64,000 nucleotides of DNA from Marinobacter sp. 2_MG-2023 (GTDB lineage: Bacteria > Pseudomonadota > Gammaproteobacteria > Pseudomonadales > Oleiphilaceae), in contig NZ_JAUOPH010000003.1 of the NCBI RefSeq assembly GCF_030546935.1, positions 248,001 to 312,000 on the forward strand, written 5' to 3'. This document shows positions 27,400-36,091 of this stretch, piece after piece; position 1 is the first letter of the stretch, and every line of letters begins with the position of its first letter. The translations under genes were made by a program, and so were the position numbers. The notes beneath the pieces were generated by a model, which ran no database searches, was not told where the DNA came from, and worked only from the letters and a program-made list of their open reading frames with translations.

Positions 27400-28020
27400 A
27401 TGGCTCGAGCAATGATTCACAACCGGCAAGATTCTCTGGAGCGGGCGCTGCACCTGTTCTGGCAGAAAGGCTTTCATGCCACCTCGCTGAAGGACCTGGA
27501 GAAAGCTCTCGATATGCGACCGGGGAGTATCTATGCAACCTTCGGTAGCAAAGACGGGCTTTTCCAGGAGTCTCTGGAGCGATATGCCAGTCTGGGGCTG
27601 GCGAATCTTGAACGTATCTTACTCGCCCATGAATCACCTTTAGCTGGCCTGGCGGCTTATTTGCGCGGGCTTGGCGGGCTTTGTGATCAGGGTTTACCAA
27701 GTCGTGCCTGTATGCTGGTAAAAAGTCTGCTTGAATTGGGTGAGCGTGAGCACGCTGCCCGGAGCAAAGCAGAAGAGTTGTTGGCCGGTATGGAGGCGCG
27801 CTTTGTGTCTCGTTTCGCTGACGCTCAGAGGATGGGGGAACTGGATAGCCGGCTCGATCCCATCCGGCTCGGCCGCAGGTTGCAGGCTGAGGTGATGGGG
27901 CTGAGGGCCTTCGCTCAGCGTGATGTGGACAGTGCTGCCGTACATGCCCTGGCAGAAGATATGGCGCTGTCACTGGAAGCGCTGCGCATCAATGGTGAAA
28001 CAGGTAGTGATACGCACTGA
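27400..28020 (+). CDS. TetR-family regulator (NemR/AcuR-like)
   Basis: A 206-residue repressor-type protein. The DNA-binding domain has the TetR helix-turn-helix FHATSLKDLEKALDMRPGSIYATFGSK (positions about 25-52). The C-terminal ligand domain contains two cysteines (LCDQGLPSRACML), as in NemR-like regulators that sense electrophiles through Cys. Its likely operator lies immediately upstream and again in front of an AhpD-like/GST pair and a chromate transporter, so autoregulation and a small stress regulon are inferred. Confidence 0.88.
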   Translation: MARAMIHNRQDSLERALHLFWQKGFHATSLKDLEKALDMRPGSIYATFGSKDGLFQESLERYASLGLANLERILLAHESPLAGLAAYLRGLGGLCDQGLPSRACMLVKSLLELGEREHAARSKAEELLAGMEARFVSRFADAQRMGELDSRLDPIRLGRRLQAEVMGLRAFAQRDVDSAAVHALAEDMALSLEALRINGETGSDTH

Positions 28021-28037
28021 TAGTTCTGAGGTATTTG

Positions 28038-28069
28038 CCTGCTCTCATGGTTCTCATCCACAGAGCAGG
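28038..28069. terminator. Inverted repeat between convergent genes, possible bidirectional terminator
   Basis: CCTGCTCT and AGAGCAGG, a perfect 8-bp repeat with a 16-base loop, in the gap between the convergent TetR and GST genes. There is no strong T-run on either side. Confidence 0.35.
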
Positions 28070-28087
28070 TTGTTCAAGGCCCGAAGG

Positions 28088-28963
28088 TCAGCCCGCTGAT
28101 TCCGGCGCCAGCTTATCCTGCGTTTTCCGATCAAAATCCGAGGCATCATGGCGCTCATGCAGTTGCTCTGAAAGCGGGCCTCTGGTGCGATTCACTATAC
28201 GGCCACGCTGAACGGCTGGGCGTTCAAGAATGTCTTTTGCCCAGCGGCGCACGTTCTTATAGCTCTCCACCTGTAGGAACTCGCCTGCGTCATAGGCCTC
28301 TCCCAGCACCAGGTTTCCGTACCAGGGCCAAGTGGCGATATCCGCAATGGAGTATTCGTTTCCGCCGAGGTAGCGATGCTCGGCCAGCTCCCGGTCCAGT
28401 ACGTCAAGTTGGCGTTTGACTTCCATGGTGAAACGATCGATCGGGTATTCAAACTTTTCAGGTGCGTAGGCATAGAAGTGCCCGAAGCCACCGCCCAGAT
28501 AAGGAGCGGATCCTTGCAGCCAGAAGAGCCAGTTCAGCACTTCGGTGCGTGCGGCCGTTTCTTTGGGCAGAAATTGCCCGAATTTCTCGGCAAGATATAG
28601 AAGGATCGAGCCACTCTCAAAGACCCGGATGCCGGTTTCGGTATCTAATAGCGCAGGGATTTTTGAGTTCGGATTAATGTCGACGAAACCTGATGAAAAC
28701 TGATCACCTTCGCCAATACGGATCAGATGCGCATCGTACTCTGCGCCAGTTTCACCAGCAGCGAGTAATTCTTCGGCCATGATGGTCACTTTCTGGCCGT
28801 TGGGTGTACCCATTGAATAAATCTGCAAGGGATGCTTTCCTCGCGGCAATGAGGCCTCATGGGTCGGCCCTGCGACGGGGCGGTTAATGCTGGCCCATTC
28901 ACCGCCATTCTCTGCGTCCCAGGTCCAGACGCTTGGTGGTTGGTACTGATTGGTATCCGACAT
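28088..28963 (-). CDS. yghU: YghU-like glutathione S-transferase / disulfide-bond oxidoreductase
   Basis: A 291-residue protein of the Nu-class GST group, which uses two glutathiones and has disulfide reductase and some organic-hydroperoxide peroxidase activity. The thioredoxin-like domain starts after about 45 residues (LQIYSMGTPNGQKVTIMAEELL, NPNSKIPALLD, ESGSILLYLAEKFG). The all-helical C-terminal domain follows. It lies 87 bases downstream of the AhpD-like gene on the same strand, with a hairpin between them. Confidence 0.92.
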   Translation of the reverse strand: MSDTNQYQPPSVWTWDAENGGEWASINRPVAGPTHEASLPRGKHPLQIYSMGTPNGQKVTIMAEELLAAGETGAEYDAHLIRIGEGDQFSSGFVDINPNSKIPALLDTETGIRVFESGSILLYLAEKFGQFLPKETAARTEVLNWLFWLQGSAPYLGGGFGHFYAYAPEKFEYPIDRFTMEVKRQLDVLDRELAEHRYLGGNEYSIADIATWPWYGNLVLGEAYDAGEFLQVESYKNVRRWAKDILERPAVQRGRIVNRTRGPLSEQLHERHDASDFDRKTQDKLAPESAG

Positions 28964-28989
28964 AACCCTGATCTCCTATACGTTTTCGC

Positions 28990-29042
28990 GCTCGAAGCCG
29001 GAAAGCTGCCCTTTGGGGAATCCAGCAAGCCGGCTTTCGAGC
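28990..29042 (-). other. Long intercistronic hairpin between the AhpD-like and GST genes
   Basis: GCTCGAAGCCGG (28990-29001) pairs with CCGGCTTTCGAGC (29030-29042) with one bulged base. Inside it AAAGCTG and CAGC can extend pairing. It fills most of the 87-base gap. No T-run follows, so it may stabilise or attenuate the message rather than terminate it. Confidence 0.5.
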
Positions 29043-29050
29043 CTTTATGA

Positions 29051-29605
29051 TTAACTTGCCTTATGCCACTCAAATTTCTGGAATGGCTCGTCTACTGGGG
29101 TTTCTGCAAGATGATTGGTGTAGTTGCTCATCACTTTTTGCGCGGTGGCAAGAATCACTTCAAGGATCTGGCGCTTGGTGAAACCTGCTTCCAGAAATGC
29201 GTCCACTGCTTTTTGGTCGACATTGCCACGGCCACGCACGAGAGCAAGGGTGAATTCGCGCAGGGCTTCAAGTCGATCAGTTGGCAGCGGCGTTTCGTTT
29301 CTCAGCGCTTCGGTAATGGCGTCATCAACGTTCATGTTTTTCGCGATGCCGGTGTGGGCGGGCACGCAATAATGGCAAGCATGTTCAACATTGATAGTCT
29401 GCCACACCACAGTGACTTCCTCGTCATCAAAGCTGCTGTCCAGAAACAGTTGGTGAAGCTGTTGATAAGCTTCAAGCAGTCCAGGAGCTTCGGCCATAAC
29501 CGCGTGCAGGTTTGGAACCATACCAAAGGCTTCAACGGAATTTTCGAGTAGGCCTTTGCTTTCCTGCGGCGCACTTTGCTTATCGTGAAGAGTAAACTTG
29601 GCCAT
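29051..29605 (-). CDS. Carboxymuconolactone decarboxylase/AhpD-like protein
   Basis: A 184-residue protein of the AhpD-like alkylhydroperoxidase family. The redox motif CxxC is visible as HACHYCVPAHT at about 78-88, followed by the helical pairing partner. AhpD-like proteins reduce peroxides or regenerate peroxiredoxins. Start 29605 has AAGGAGG 7 bases upstream. Expression is probably controlled through operator copy B, 121 bases upstream. Partner gene: YghU-like GST. Confidence 0.88.
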   Translation of the reverse strand: MAKFTLHDKQSAPQESKGLLENSVEAFGMVPNLHAVMAEAPGLLEAYQQLHQLFLDSSFDDEEVTVVWQTINVEHACHYCVPAHTGIAKNMNVDDAITEALRNETPLPTDRLEALREFTLALVRGRGNVDQKAVDAFLEAGFTKRQILEVILATAQKVMSNYTNHLAETPVDEPFQKFEWHKAS

Positions 29606-29725
29606 GGATTGCCTCCTTCCAGTTAATATCAAAGTGATATAGCTCGCAATTGCATAGGCTGTAACGAATTGAAGAGATCGCTCAGTTCATTGCGTAATAC
29701 AGCGTATGTGCGAGTTCGACGGAAG

Positions 29726-29778
29726 GACTCTAACTCAAATTGAGCAATCGCTCAATATGTATTTGAGTGAACATTCAA
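29726..29778. promoter_or_regulatory. Tandem palindromic operator, copy B (probable TetR site)
   Basis: TTGAGCAATCGCTCAA (29740-29755, perfect palindrome) and TTGAGTGAACATTCAA (29763-29778), separated by 7 bases and preceded by GACTCTAACT, exactly as in copy A at 27301-27353. It sits in the divergent gap between the AhpD-like gene and the chromate transporter. The rest of the 290-base gap (29606-29895) shows nothing else I can name. Confidence 0.75.
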
Positions 29779-29895
29779 TTAACAAAAATACATTCGCCGT
29801 GACGGGTTTGATATAAGAGGTTCTGGTTGCGCTTTTTTGGGAAAGCTCCTGGGCGTGGCAAAGATGACACTCTTTGATCGGGATCTGTAGCAAGC

Positions 29896-31092
29896 ATGAA
29901 TAGAATGCACTCCGTTAGTCGTATCAGAGAAGTCTTCATGTCTTTTTTACTGCTGGGATTGACCTCTTTCGGCGGCCCCATCGCCCACCTTGGCTACTTT
30001 CGCACTGAGTTTGTTGAGCGCCGTCGATGGCTGTCCGAACAGGCATACGCCGATCTGGTGGCTCTGTGCCAGTTCCTGCCGGGTCCGGCCAGCAGCCAGG
30101 TAGGCTTCGCATTGGGTCTGATGCGCGCAGGCCCCTGGGGTGCCGCTACAGCCTGGGCGGCTTTTACTTTGCCTTCCGCCATGGTGTTGGTGCTCTTTGC
30201 TTTGGGATCGGCTGTACTTGATGGCCCTGTCAGTCAGGGCATTATCCACGGGCTCAAGGTAACGGCTGTAGCCATCGTGGCTCACGCTGTGTGGGGTATG
30301 GCGCGTAATCTCTGCCCGGATCGCAAGCGCGCCGGCATTGCGCTTGCAGCAGTGATTATCGTCGTTCTGGCAAATGGCCCCCTGGGTCAGGTTGCAGCCA
30401 TTGTGATTGGTGCGCTGGCGGGGATGGCACTTTGCCAAGCCCATACCGAAGTTCAATTTCACGAGTTATTAATACCCGTCTCCATCCGTGCCAGTCGCAT
30501 GGCCGGCGTAATCTTCTCTGCCTTGTTAGTCGGCTTGCCACTTCTGGTGTGGGTCAACCCCGCCGAAAGTCTGCAAGTAATGGATGCCTTTTATCGCGCT
30601 GGCGCCCTGGTATTCGGTGGAGGCCACGTGGTATTGCCGCTGCTTGAGGCGGAGGTTGTGGAATCCGGTTGGGTTGGGGCGAACGAGTTCCTGACAGGCT
30701 ATGGCGCGGCTCAGGCAATACCGGGGCCACTGTTCACTTTTGCTTCCTATTTGGGAATGACAATGACGCCGCTTGGCGGCAGCCTGTTCGGCGCTTCTCT
30801 GGCGTTGGTTATGATTTTCCTGCCGGGCATGCTGCTATTGGTCGCGGTCTTGCCCCATTGGAACCGATTCCGCTGCTGGGGCAACGCGCGGGCTTTGATG
30901 AGCGGAGCAAATGCGGCAGTGGTGGGTATTCTGGGCGCAGCCCTCTACCAACCGGTCTGGACCAGCGCGATTCTCGGCCCTGAAGACTTTGCTCTCGCAC
31001 TTACGGGCTTTCTGTTGCTAAGTCTATGGAAGCTGCCCGCCTGGGCGGTGGTGATCATCATGGCGAGCGGAGGCATTCTAATTACCATGTAG
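29896..31092 (+). CDS. chrA: Chromate transporter ChrA family
   Basis: An inner-membrane protein of 398 residues with two homologous CHR domains. The first carries LTSFGGPIAHLGYFR and FLPGPASSQVGFALG, the second VFGGGHVVLPLLEAE and AIPGPLFTFASYLG. ChrA exports chromate; some members serve other anions. It is divergent from the AhpD-like gene and shares the gap containing operator B, so it may belong to the TetR regulon. Confidence 0.93.
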   Translation: MNRMHSVSRIREVFMSFLLLGLTSFGGPIAHLGYFRTEFVERRRWLSEQAYADLVALCQFLPGPASSQVGFALGLMRAGPWGAATAWAAFTLPSAMVLVLFALGSAVLDGPVSQGIIHGLKVTAVAIVAHAVWGMARNLCPDRKRAGIALAAVIIVVLANGPLGQVAAIVIGALAGMALCQAHTEVQFHELLIPVSIRASRMAGVIFSALLVGLPLLVWVNPAESLQVMDAFYRAGALVFGGGHVVLPLLEAEVVESGWVGANEFLTGYGAAQAIPGPLFTFASYLGMTMTPLGGSLFGASLALVMIFLPGMLLLVAVLPHWNRFRCWGNARALMSGANAAVVGILGAALYQPVWTSAILGPEDFALALTGFLLLSLWKLPAWAVVIIMASGGILITM

Positions 31093-31121
31093 AGCGCATC
31101 GTAATCCTGCGGTTTGCGCTC
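31092..31121. terminator. Inverted repeat after chrA, possible terminator
   Basis: GAGCGCA (31092-31098) and TGCGCTC (31115-31121), perfect 7-bp arms with a 16-base loop. It lies between convergent genes; a short TTTT follows about 10 bases later. Confidence 0.35.
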
Positions 31122-31140
31122 CGCCCAGTTTTAGGCGCGG

Positions 31141-31581
31141 TTAAACGATTTCCATAAGATAGTGGTGATCCAGCTTATCGATTTCCGCAAAGCCCAATCG
31201 TTCGTACAGCCGCTTCGCATCCTGATTGGCGTGCAGAACCTGAAGGCGAAGCGGGACTCCCCGCGCCCGTGCGTCTGCCAGCAGGTTATTCAGAAGAGTG
31301 GTTCCCAAACCTAGCCGCTGGTAGTCGGGCCAAATCTGCAACTCATGCAGCCAGTTGCAATCCTCAAGCTGTTCCAGAATCACAACGCCGACGCGATCCG
31401 TTCCTGTTTCAATAACCTGGGCCGGTCGCGGCTGATCCCACTTTGAGAAAAAAAGCTGCCGTTGGAAGGTTTCGTCCCATTCGCCAAATTGACGAACCAC
31501 AACATCTAGGAAGGACTCTTTGTTCAACGTGTAGAGCCACTCAAGTTCGTCTGGTCGCGTATTTCTCAGAGAGTAGTTCAT
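31141..31581 (-). CDS. GNAT-family N-acetyltransferase
   Basis: A 146-residue acetyltransferase. The acetyl-CoA loop is seen as LQIWPDYQRLGLGTTLLNNLL, followed by the ANQDAKRLYERLGF motif. Start 31581 overlaps the stop of the upstream gene (TGATG), indicating translational coupling. Substrate unknown. Confidence 0.88.
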   Translation of the reverse strand: MNYSLRNTRPDELEWLYTLNKESFLDVVVRQFGEWDETFQRQLFFSKWDQPRPAQVIETGTDRVGVVILEQLEDCNWLHELQIWPDYQRLGLGTTLLNNLLADARARGVPLRLQVLHANQDAKRLYERLGFAEIDKLDHHYLMEIV

Positions 31582-32195
31582 CAGTCGGAGTCGGTTTCGC
31601 ACTTTCGCCAGACCAGCAGTCGATTATTCGCTGGCATCTCGAAATCCGATTCCAGAAACAGTTTGTTTTCATTACTGATGCGCTTCAGGTCATTCATGTC
31701 GCGAATCCCCATTGCCGGGTTCTGTTGCCGCAGATGCGCGTCGAACTGTTGATTGCTGGCACTGGTAAACTGACCGTTGTAATTGAATGGACCATACAGG
31801 CAGAAGGCTTCATTTGGCTGGAGGTTGGCGGATACCCCCCGAAACATGGCCTCAACTTCTGGCCACGACATGATGTGGGAAGTATTGGCAGAGAAAACTC
31901 CGTTTATTCGCGGCAATTGCCATTCTTCGACGGAAACATCCAGAGCCAGTGGTTTGTTGATGTTTGGCAAGCGAGCCTCTGTCAGCCATGGCTCGCATAG
32001 CTGGTAGTTACTCGGATGGTCGCTGGGCTGCCAGGTAAGGTGCGATAGGTTACCTGCAAAATGAACGGCGTGTTGTCCGGTTCCTGTTCCTATTTCCAGA
32101 ACGGTTCCCGGTTGGCTGAATACCGTAGCAAGTTTTTCGAGAATAACCTGTTTGTTATTCTCGCAGGCTTGCGAAAATGGCTTTCCTGCAGTCAT
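31581..32195 (-). CDS. DUF938-family SAM-dependent methyltransferase-like protein
   Basis: A 204-residue protein with the Rossmann motif VLEIGTGTGQHAVHFA, then WQPSDHP, NTSHIMSW and LYGPFNYNGQFTSASNQQFD. These are the hallmark segments of the DUF938 family, whose substrate is not known to me. The ATG at 32195 is preferred over 32321, because the upstream part overlaps the divergent kinase gene and is not conserved in style. Confidence 0.88.
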   Translation of the reverse strand: MTAGKPFSQACENNKQVILEKLATVFSQPGTVLEIGTGTGQHAVHFAGNLSHLTWQPSDHPSNYQLCEPWLTEARLPNINKPLALDVSVEEWQLPRINGVFSANTSHIMSWPEVEAMFRGVSANLQPNEAFCLYGPFNYNGQFTSASNQQFDAHLRQQNPAMGIRDMNDLKRISNENKLFLESDFEMPANNRLLVWRKCETDSD

Positions 32196-32289
32196 CGGGG
32201 CCCCTGATTTGTCGCTGGATGTTTGAAGTGCCAAGCTCCGTATGAATCTAACGTTTGAAAGCGAGAGTGTCCAAGGAGAATAACGGAGT

Positions 32290-33060
32290 ATGGCGGGCGT
32301 ATTCATCAAACCGAACAGCACCGGGTATGCAGATGCGCTGGTCTGTGAAGCGAAAGGACTTGAAAGCCTGAGGGAAGTTCTTCGCGACCAGGGGATAAGC
32401 TGTTTACGAGTTCCGGAGGTTTACAGTGTCAGTGAAAGTGAACTCAAGGTTACGGCGGTTGATTCGTGTTCTGCGTCACCGACTACGCTCAAGATGTTTG
32501 GCGAAGGCCTTGCGCGAATGCACAAGGCCAGGCAACCACAATATGGTTGGGGCTGGAATAACTACATCGGGCTATCGCCGCAGCCAAACCGTTGGTCTGC
32601 GAACTGGGGTGAGTTTTTTGTAAGGGATCGCCTTGGGTACCAGGTTTCTATAATTCGGGAGCCTTCTGTAAAAGCCGCATTTGAGGACTGTCTAAGTACC
32701 TACCAAGAGAGCCTGGTTGACTGGCTGAATGAACATTGCACTCATGCCAGCCTTCTGCACGGGGATCTCTGGTGCGGTAACGTGTTGTTTGATGCCGAAG
32801 ATCCCTGGTTGATTGACCCTGCGGTGTATTGTGGTGACAGGGAAGCTGACCTGGCGATGACCGAAATGTTCGGTGGTTTTGGCAGTGCGTTCTATGCAGC
32901 TTACGATCGGCTTTACCCGCGGTCAGAGGTCTATGTGCAGAAGCGCGATATCTACAATCTCTATCACTACCTGAACCACTACAACCTTTTCGGTTCAGGC
33001 TATCTGGATGGGTGCCGGCGCGGGTTTTCGTTGCTGAAACAGGCGGTCACAAATTCTTGA
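32290..33060 (+). CDS. Fructosamine kinase family protein
   Basis: A 256-residue kinase of the fructosamine-3-kinase/aminoglycoside phosphotransferase fold. The catalytic segment LLHGDLWCGNVLFD and the metal-binding LIDPAVYCGDREADLAM are intact. These enzymes phosphorylate Amadori products and help reverse protein glycation. The start has AAGGAG upstream. It diverges from the DUF938 gene. Confidence 0.92.
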   Translation: MAGVFIKPNSTGYADALVCEAKGLESLREVLRDQGISCLRVPEVYSVSESELKVTAVDSCSASPTTLKMFGEGLARMHKARQPQYGWGWNNYIGLSPQPNRWSANWGEFFVRDRLGYQVSIIREPSVKAAFEDCLSTYQESLVDWLNEHCTHASLLHGDLWCGNVLFDAEDPWLIDPAVYCGDREADLAMTEMFGGFGSAFYAAYDRLYPRSEVYVQKRDIYNLYHYLNHYNLFGSGYLDGCRRGFSLLKQAVTNS

Positions 33061-33080
33061 AAAGTTGGGGTTGCTCCATT

Positions 33081-34028
33081 TCAGGCGAGGCCGGCGCTCT
33101 TCAGGATAAACACTCCCAGGGTTATGGTAACGCTTGCCATCAGCGTGGTTATTGCGATGATGTTTGCCGCCAGACGGTCGTTGCCACCAAGTGCTTTCGC
33201 CATTACAAAACTCGCGGCCGCAGTCGGGCTTGCGAAAAATAGGAACATCAGGCCGAGTTCCGGCCCGGAGAAGCCTATCGCCCATGCGGCACCGGTGCAA
33301 AGCACTGGTAGTATGACCATTTTCATGAGCGAAGAGCTGAATGCGGTTGAGCTGTCACTGCGAAGAGCGCTGAAAGAAATGGTGGCGCCAATGCACAGCA
33401 GTGCCAGTGGCAATGTAAGGGAGGCAAAATAATCACCGCTGGTCATTACCCAGTTGGGCAGTTTCAGATCAAGCCAGGCAACAGGAATGGCAGCGAATAC
33501 AGAGAGTATCAGAGGGTTGCGCAGAATATCCTGAAGGATACGGTTCCATTGTGGGGAGTGCCCCGGCTGATAGGCGGTGAGCACGATCACAGAAAGCGCG
33601 TTGTAAGACAGTATGACTATCCCTAGTAGAATGCCGCCTGCCGATAGCCCGAACTCTCCGTAGAGGTTAGCCGCCAGCGCCAGGCCCACAATGCCGCAGT
33701 TGCCTCGAAAGGCGCCCTGAACGTACACGCCCCGGTCTTCGTGAGCAACCTTCCAGCGAGCCCACAGCCAGGTGAGGCCAAAGCTGGCGAGCGTTGCAAA
33801 CAGGTAAAAAATAAGAAGGTTCGGGTTAAGGGATGCATTGAGATCGGCTTTAATAATGCTGAGAAAAACCAGAGTCGGCAGTGTGGCTTTGAAAACCAAT
33901 GCAGAAGCAGTGTGGACAAAAGAGTCATCAATCCAACCAATTCTTCGAAGGCCCAGCCCGATAAAGACCATGGCAAAGACTGGGAGGGTGGTTTCCAGTG
34001 TCTGTAGGAAAATGCTGATAAGATCCAT
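33081..34028 (-). CDS. AEC-family membrane transporter
   Basis: A 315-residue protein with about ten hydrophobic helices in two five-helix halves, typical of the auxin-efflux-carrier family (VFIGLGLRRIGWIDDSF, ATLPTLVFLSI, GLMFLFFASPTAAASFVMA). Substrates in bacteria are often dicarboxylates or amino acids; the one here is unknown. The start at 34028 is chosen because the first helix begins there; a start at 34067 is also open. Convergent with the fructosamine kinase gene, 20 bases apart. Confidence 0.87.
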   Translation of the reverse strand: MDLISIFLQTLETTLPVFAMVFIGLGLRRIGWIDDSFVHTASALVFKATLPTLVFLSIIKADLNASLNPNLLIFYLFATLASFGLTWLWARWKVAHEDRGVYVQGAFRGNCGIVGLALAANLYGEFGLSAGGILLGIVILSYNALSVIVLTAYQPGHSPQWNRILQDILRNPLILSVFAAIPVAWLDLKLPNWVMTSGDYFASLTLPLALLCIGATISFSALRSDSSTAFSSSLMKMVILPVLCTGAAWAIGFSGPELGLMFLFFASPTAAASFVMAKALGGNDRLAANIIAITTLMASVTITLGVFILKSAGLA

Positions 34029-34159
34029 TTGATTGGCCAAAAGTCTGAGGATTGATGCCCGTATCATAGTTCTGACGGAAAGGTAATGAAATCACTTGCC
34101 GAGAGACGTAGAGGGTGGGCTATAGTAGTGCGCAACCTAATTTGGACATGAGGGCAAGC

Positions 34160-34564
34160 ATGAACGCCGTAAACCCCACGCCGGAGCAGCTAAAAAAGGT
34201 ACTGGCAGACACGCCCAAAGACCAGCCCGTGGTTATGCTGAACCTTTTAAGATTTCGCGATAAAGCTGACTACGCCGATGAATCCGGTGACCGGAGCGGG
34301 CGTGAAGCCTACCAACTGTATATGCGCGAAGCTGCCGCCTGTGTCAGTGCCGTGGGAGCCGAAGTTATATGGTCTGGCCGCAGTGTTGGCTCCCTTATTG
34401 CGCCGCCAGATGAATCCTGGGATCAAGTGTTGCTTGTACGCTACCCCTCAATCGATGCGTTTATGGCAATGATTGAAAGCACCGAGTACAAGGGGGTGGT
34501 GAAACATCGCACCGCCGCTTTGAGCGACTCAAGGCTGGTTGCAAACCTCGAAGGCCAAGGCTGA
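34160..34564 (+). CDS. DUF1330-family protein
   Basis: A 134-residue alpha-beta-barrel type protein. The pattern QPVVMLNLLRFRDKADY, EVIWSGRS and DQVLLVRYPSIDAFMAMIES is that of DUF1330/dimeric ferredoxin-like proteins, whose function is poorly known. GAGGG lies 6 bases before the chosen ATG; an ATG four codons upstream is also possible. Confidence 0.85.
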   Translation: MNAVNPTPEQLKKVLADTPKDQPVVMLNLLRFRDKADYADESGDRSGREAYQLYMREAAACVSAVGAEVIWSGRSVGSLIAPPDESWDQVLLVRYPSIDAFMAMIESTEYKGVVKHRTAALSDSRLVANLEGQG

Positions 34565-34573
34565 GACCGCACC

Positions 34574-34924
34574 TCAGCCCGTGAGCCCTGAGTCCAGTAT
34601 CCCGGTTTGGCGTATTGCCATGTAAGTTGCTGTCCCTGCTGCAATTGAGAGTAGGGCATTGCGACGCCATAAATGAACAATCACCACAAGCGCACCCGCA
34701 AGAATTGCGTCTAGCCCAGGCGCCGCCCCTGACCAGTCTCCCGAACGTTGCAAGAAAACCGTTGCCAGCAACGCCATCACAGCTGCAGGTAAATAGCGCC
34801 CCAGGTGTTTGATTAACGGGTGTTCGGTATGACGCTCAAAAAACAGAAAAGGTATGACCCGGGTTGCAAAGGTCGCGATTGCGGCCACAGCAATGAATGC
34901 AACCAGATAACCAGTGTCAGACAT
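34574..34924 (-). CDS. azlD: Branched-chain amino acid exporter small subunit (AzlD family)
   Basis: A 116-residue membrane protein with three to four helices (YLVAFIAVAAIATFATRVIPF, YLPAAVMALLATVF). AzlD pairs with AzlC to export branched-chain amino acids or analogues. It overlaps the 3' end of azlC by 8 bases. Confidence 0.88.
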   Translation of the reverse strand: MSDTGYLVAFIAVAAIATFATRVIPFLFFERHTEHPLIKHLGRYLPAAVMALLATVFLQRSGDWSGAAPGLDAILAGALVVIVHLWRRNALLSIAAGTATYMAIRQTGILDSGLTG

Positions 34925-35627
34925 GGTGGCTAGTCTCCGCGCCGGGTTTGGCTCGCAGTTTGCGATATTGAAGTAAGAGTACGCCGGTAACAATGGCGAT
35001 AGCGCCGATTAGCTGATGCGCTGGCGGTAGCAAGATCATAGAGATTCCCGCAGCCGCAGCACCGGCCCATACCGGAAAGGCGTCCCCCAGGGCTTTGAGT
35101 TGTTCAATGGTGAGAACGATAAACAGCGCAACAAGCGCAAACTCAATACCTGTGCTGTCGAACACAACATTACGTCCAAGAAGCGCACCTAGCGTGCAGC
35201 CAATCACCCAGTAAACCTGGTTGAATGCCGTGATTCGAAAATCCACATCAAGCTCATGGTTGGTATTGGGAGAGCGCGGTCGGCTGGTGAGCAGTGAGTA
35301 TGTCTCGTCGGTCAGCCCGAAAATAAGATACAACTTGCGCCAGCCGGCGCCCCGGAACTGCCCGAGTAAGGAAAGTCCGTAAAAAAGGTGGCGGGCGTTG
35401 AGTACGAACATGGCAATGAATACTTCCAGCAGGCCGGCCCCCACTGTCAGCAGACTGACCGCCAGAATCTGGCCGGCACCTGCATAGATCACAACGCCCA
35501 TCAGGGGCGCTGCCCACCATGCGTAGTCGAGCTGGGTTGTAAACAGCACGCCGAACGCCATCCCGAGCGGGAGATAGCCGAACAGAATTGGAAGTGTGAG
35601 GCGAAAAACCAACGGGTTCATTAGCAT
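34917..35627 (-). CDS. azlC: Branched-chain amino acid exporter large subunit (AzlC family)
   Basis: A 236-residue membrane protein with about seven helices and the family segments FGYLPLGMAFGVLF and NARHLFYGLSLLGQFR. It forms the exporter with AzlD. The ATG two codons downstream is an equally possible start. It diverges from the small gene at 35741. Confidence 0.9.
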   Translation of the reverse strand: MLMNPLVFRLTLPILFGYLPLGMAFGVLFTTQLDYAWWAAPLMGVVIYAGAGQILAVSLLTVGAGLLEVFIAMFVLNARHLFYGLSLLGQFRGAGWRKLYLIFGLTDETYSLLTSRPRSPNTNHELDVDFRITAFNQVYWVIGCTLGALLGRNVVFDSTGIEFALVALFIVLTIEQLKALGDAFPVWAGAAAAGISMILLPPAHQLIGAIAIVTGVLLLQYRKLRAKPGAETSHHV

Positions 35628-35740
35628 CCAAACTTTCTGAAAGCGGAGGATGATAGAGAATCGTCCGGGATTTTGAAAGTGGGGGAGACTTCTCCCCGGC
35701 CGGCATAATCCCTAAGATAGGCGTCTTTAAAGGAGATAAT

Positions 35741-35992
35741 ATGAGCGACGAAACCGCGCATCAGCCTCAGTCTGATCCCCGAGAGGAAAAGTTCATTGTA
35801 GACAGGGAGTTATTGACGGAAGATCAGTTGAATGGTCTGGCAGAAGAGTATTGCACTCGCTACCACGGCTTGAATGATACCGAAAACCCTCTGGCCGAGC
35901 TAAGTGGGGTGCGGGCAGCCATTAACAGGGGCGATCTGGTAGTCTGGTTCGATCCTGTTGAGAATTCAGCCGGGCTTGGCTCTCCGAATTGA
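35741..35992 (+). CDS. YheU-family small protein
   Basis: An 83-residue acidic protein. The segment ELLTEDQLNGLAEEYCTRYHG, followed by INRGDLVVWFDP, matches the YheU (UPF0270) family, which is found near tRNA-related and cell-division genes elsewhere; function unknown. AAAGGAGATAAT precedes the ATG by a normal distance. Confidence 0.75.
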   Translation: MSDETAHQPQSDPREEKFIVDRELLTEDQLNGLAEEYCTRYHGLNDTENPLAELSGVRAAINRGDLVVWFDPVENSAGLGSPN

Positions 35993-36091
35993 AGGGGCAG
36001 CATTCCGGTGTATTTCGGTTTGCACCTACCCGGGGGCGCCTGTAAACGTTACAATCGCGCTGATTTCCGAAAGCAGTATGCGAGGTGAGAT

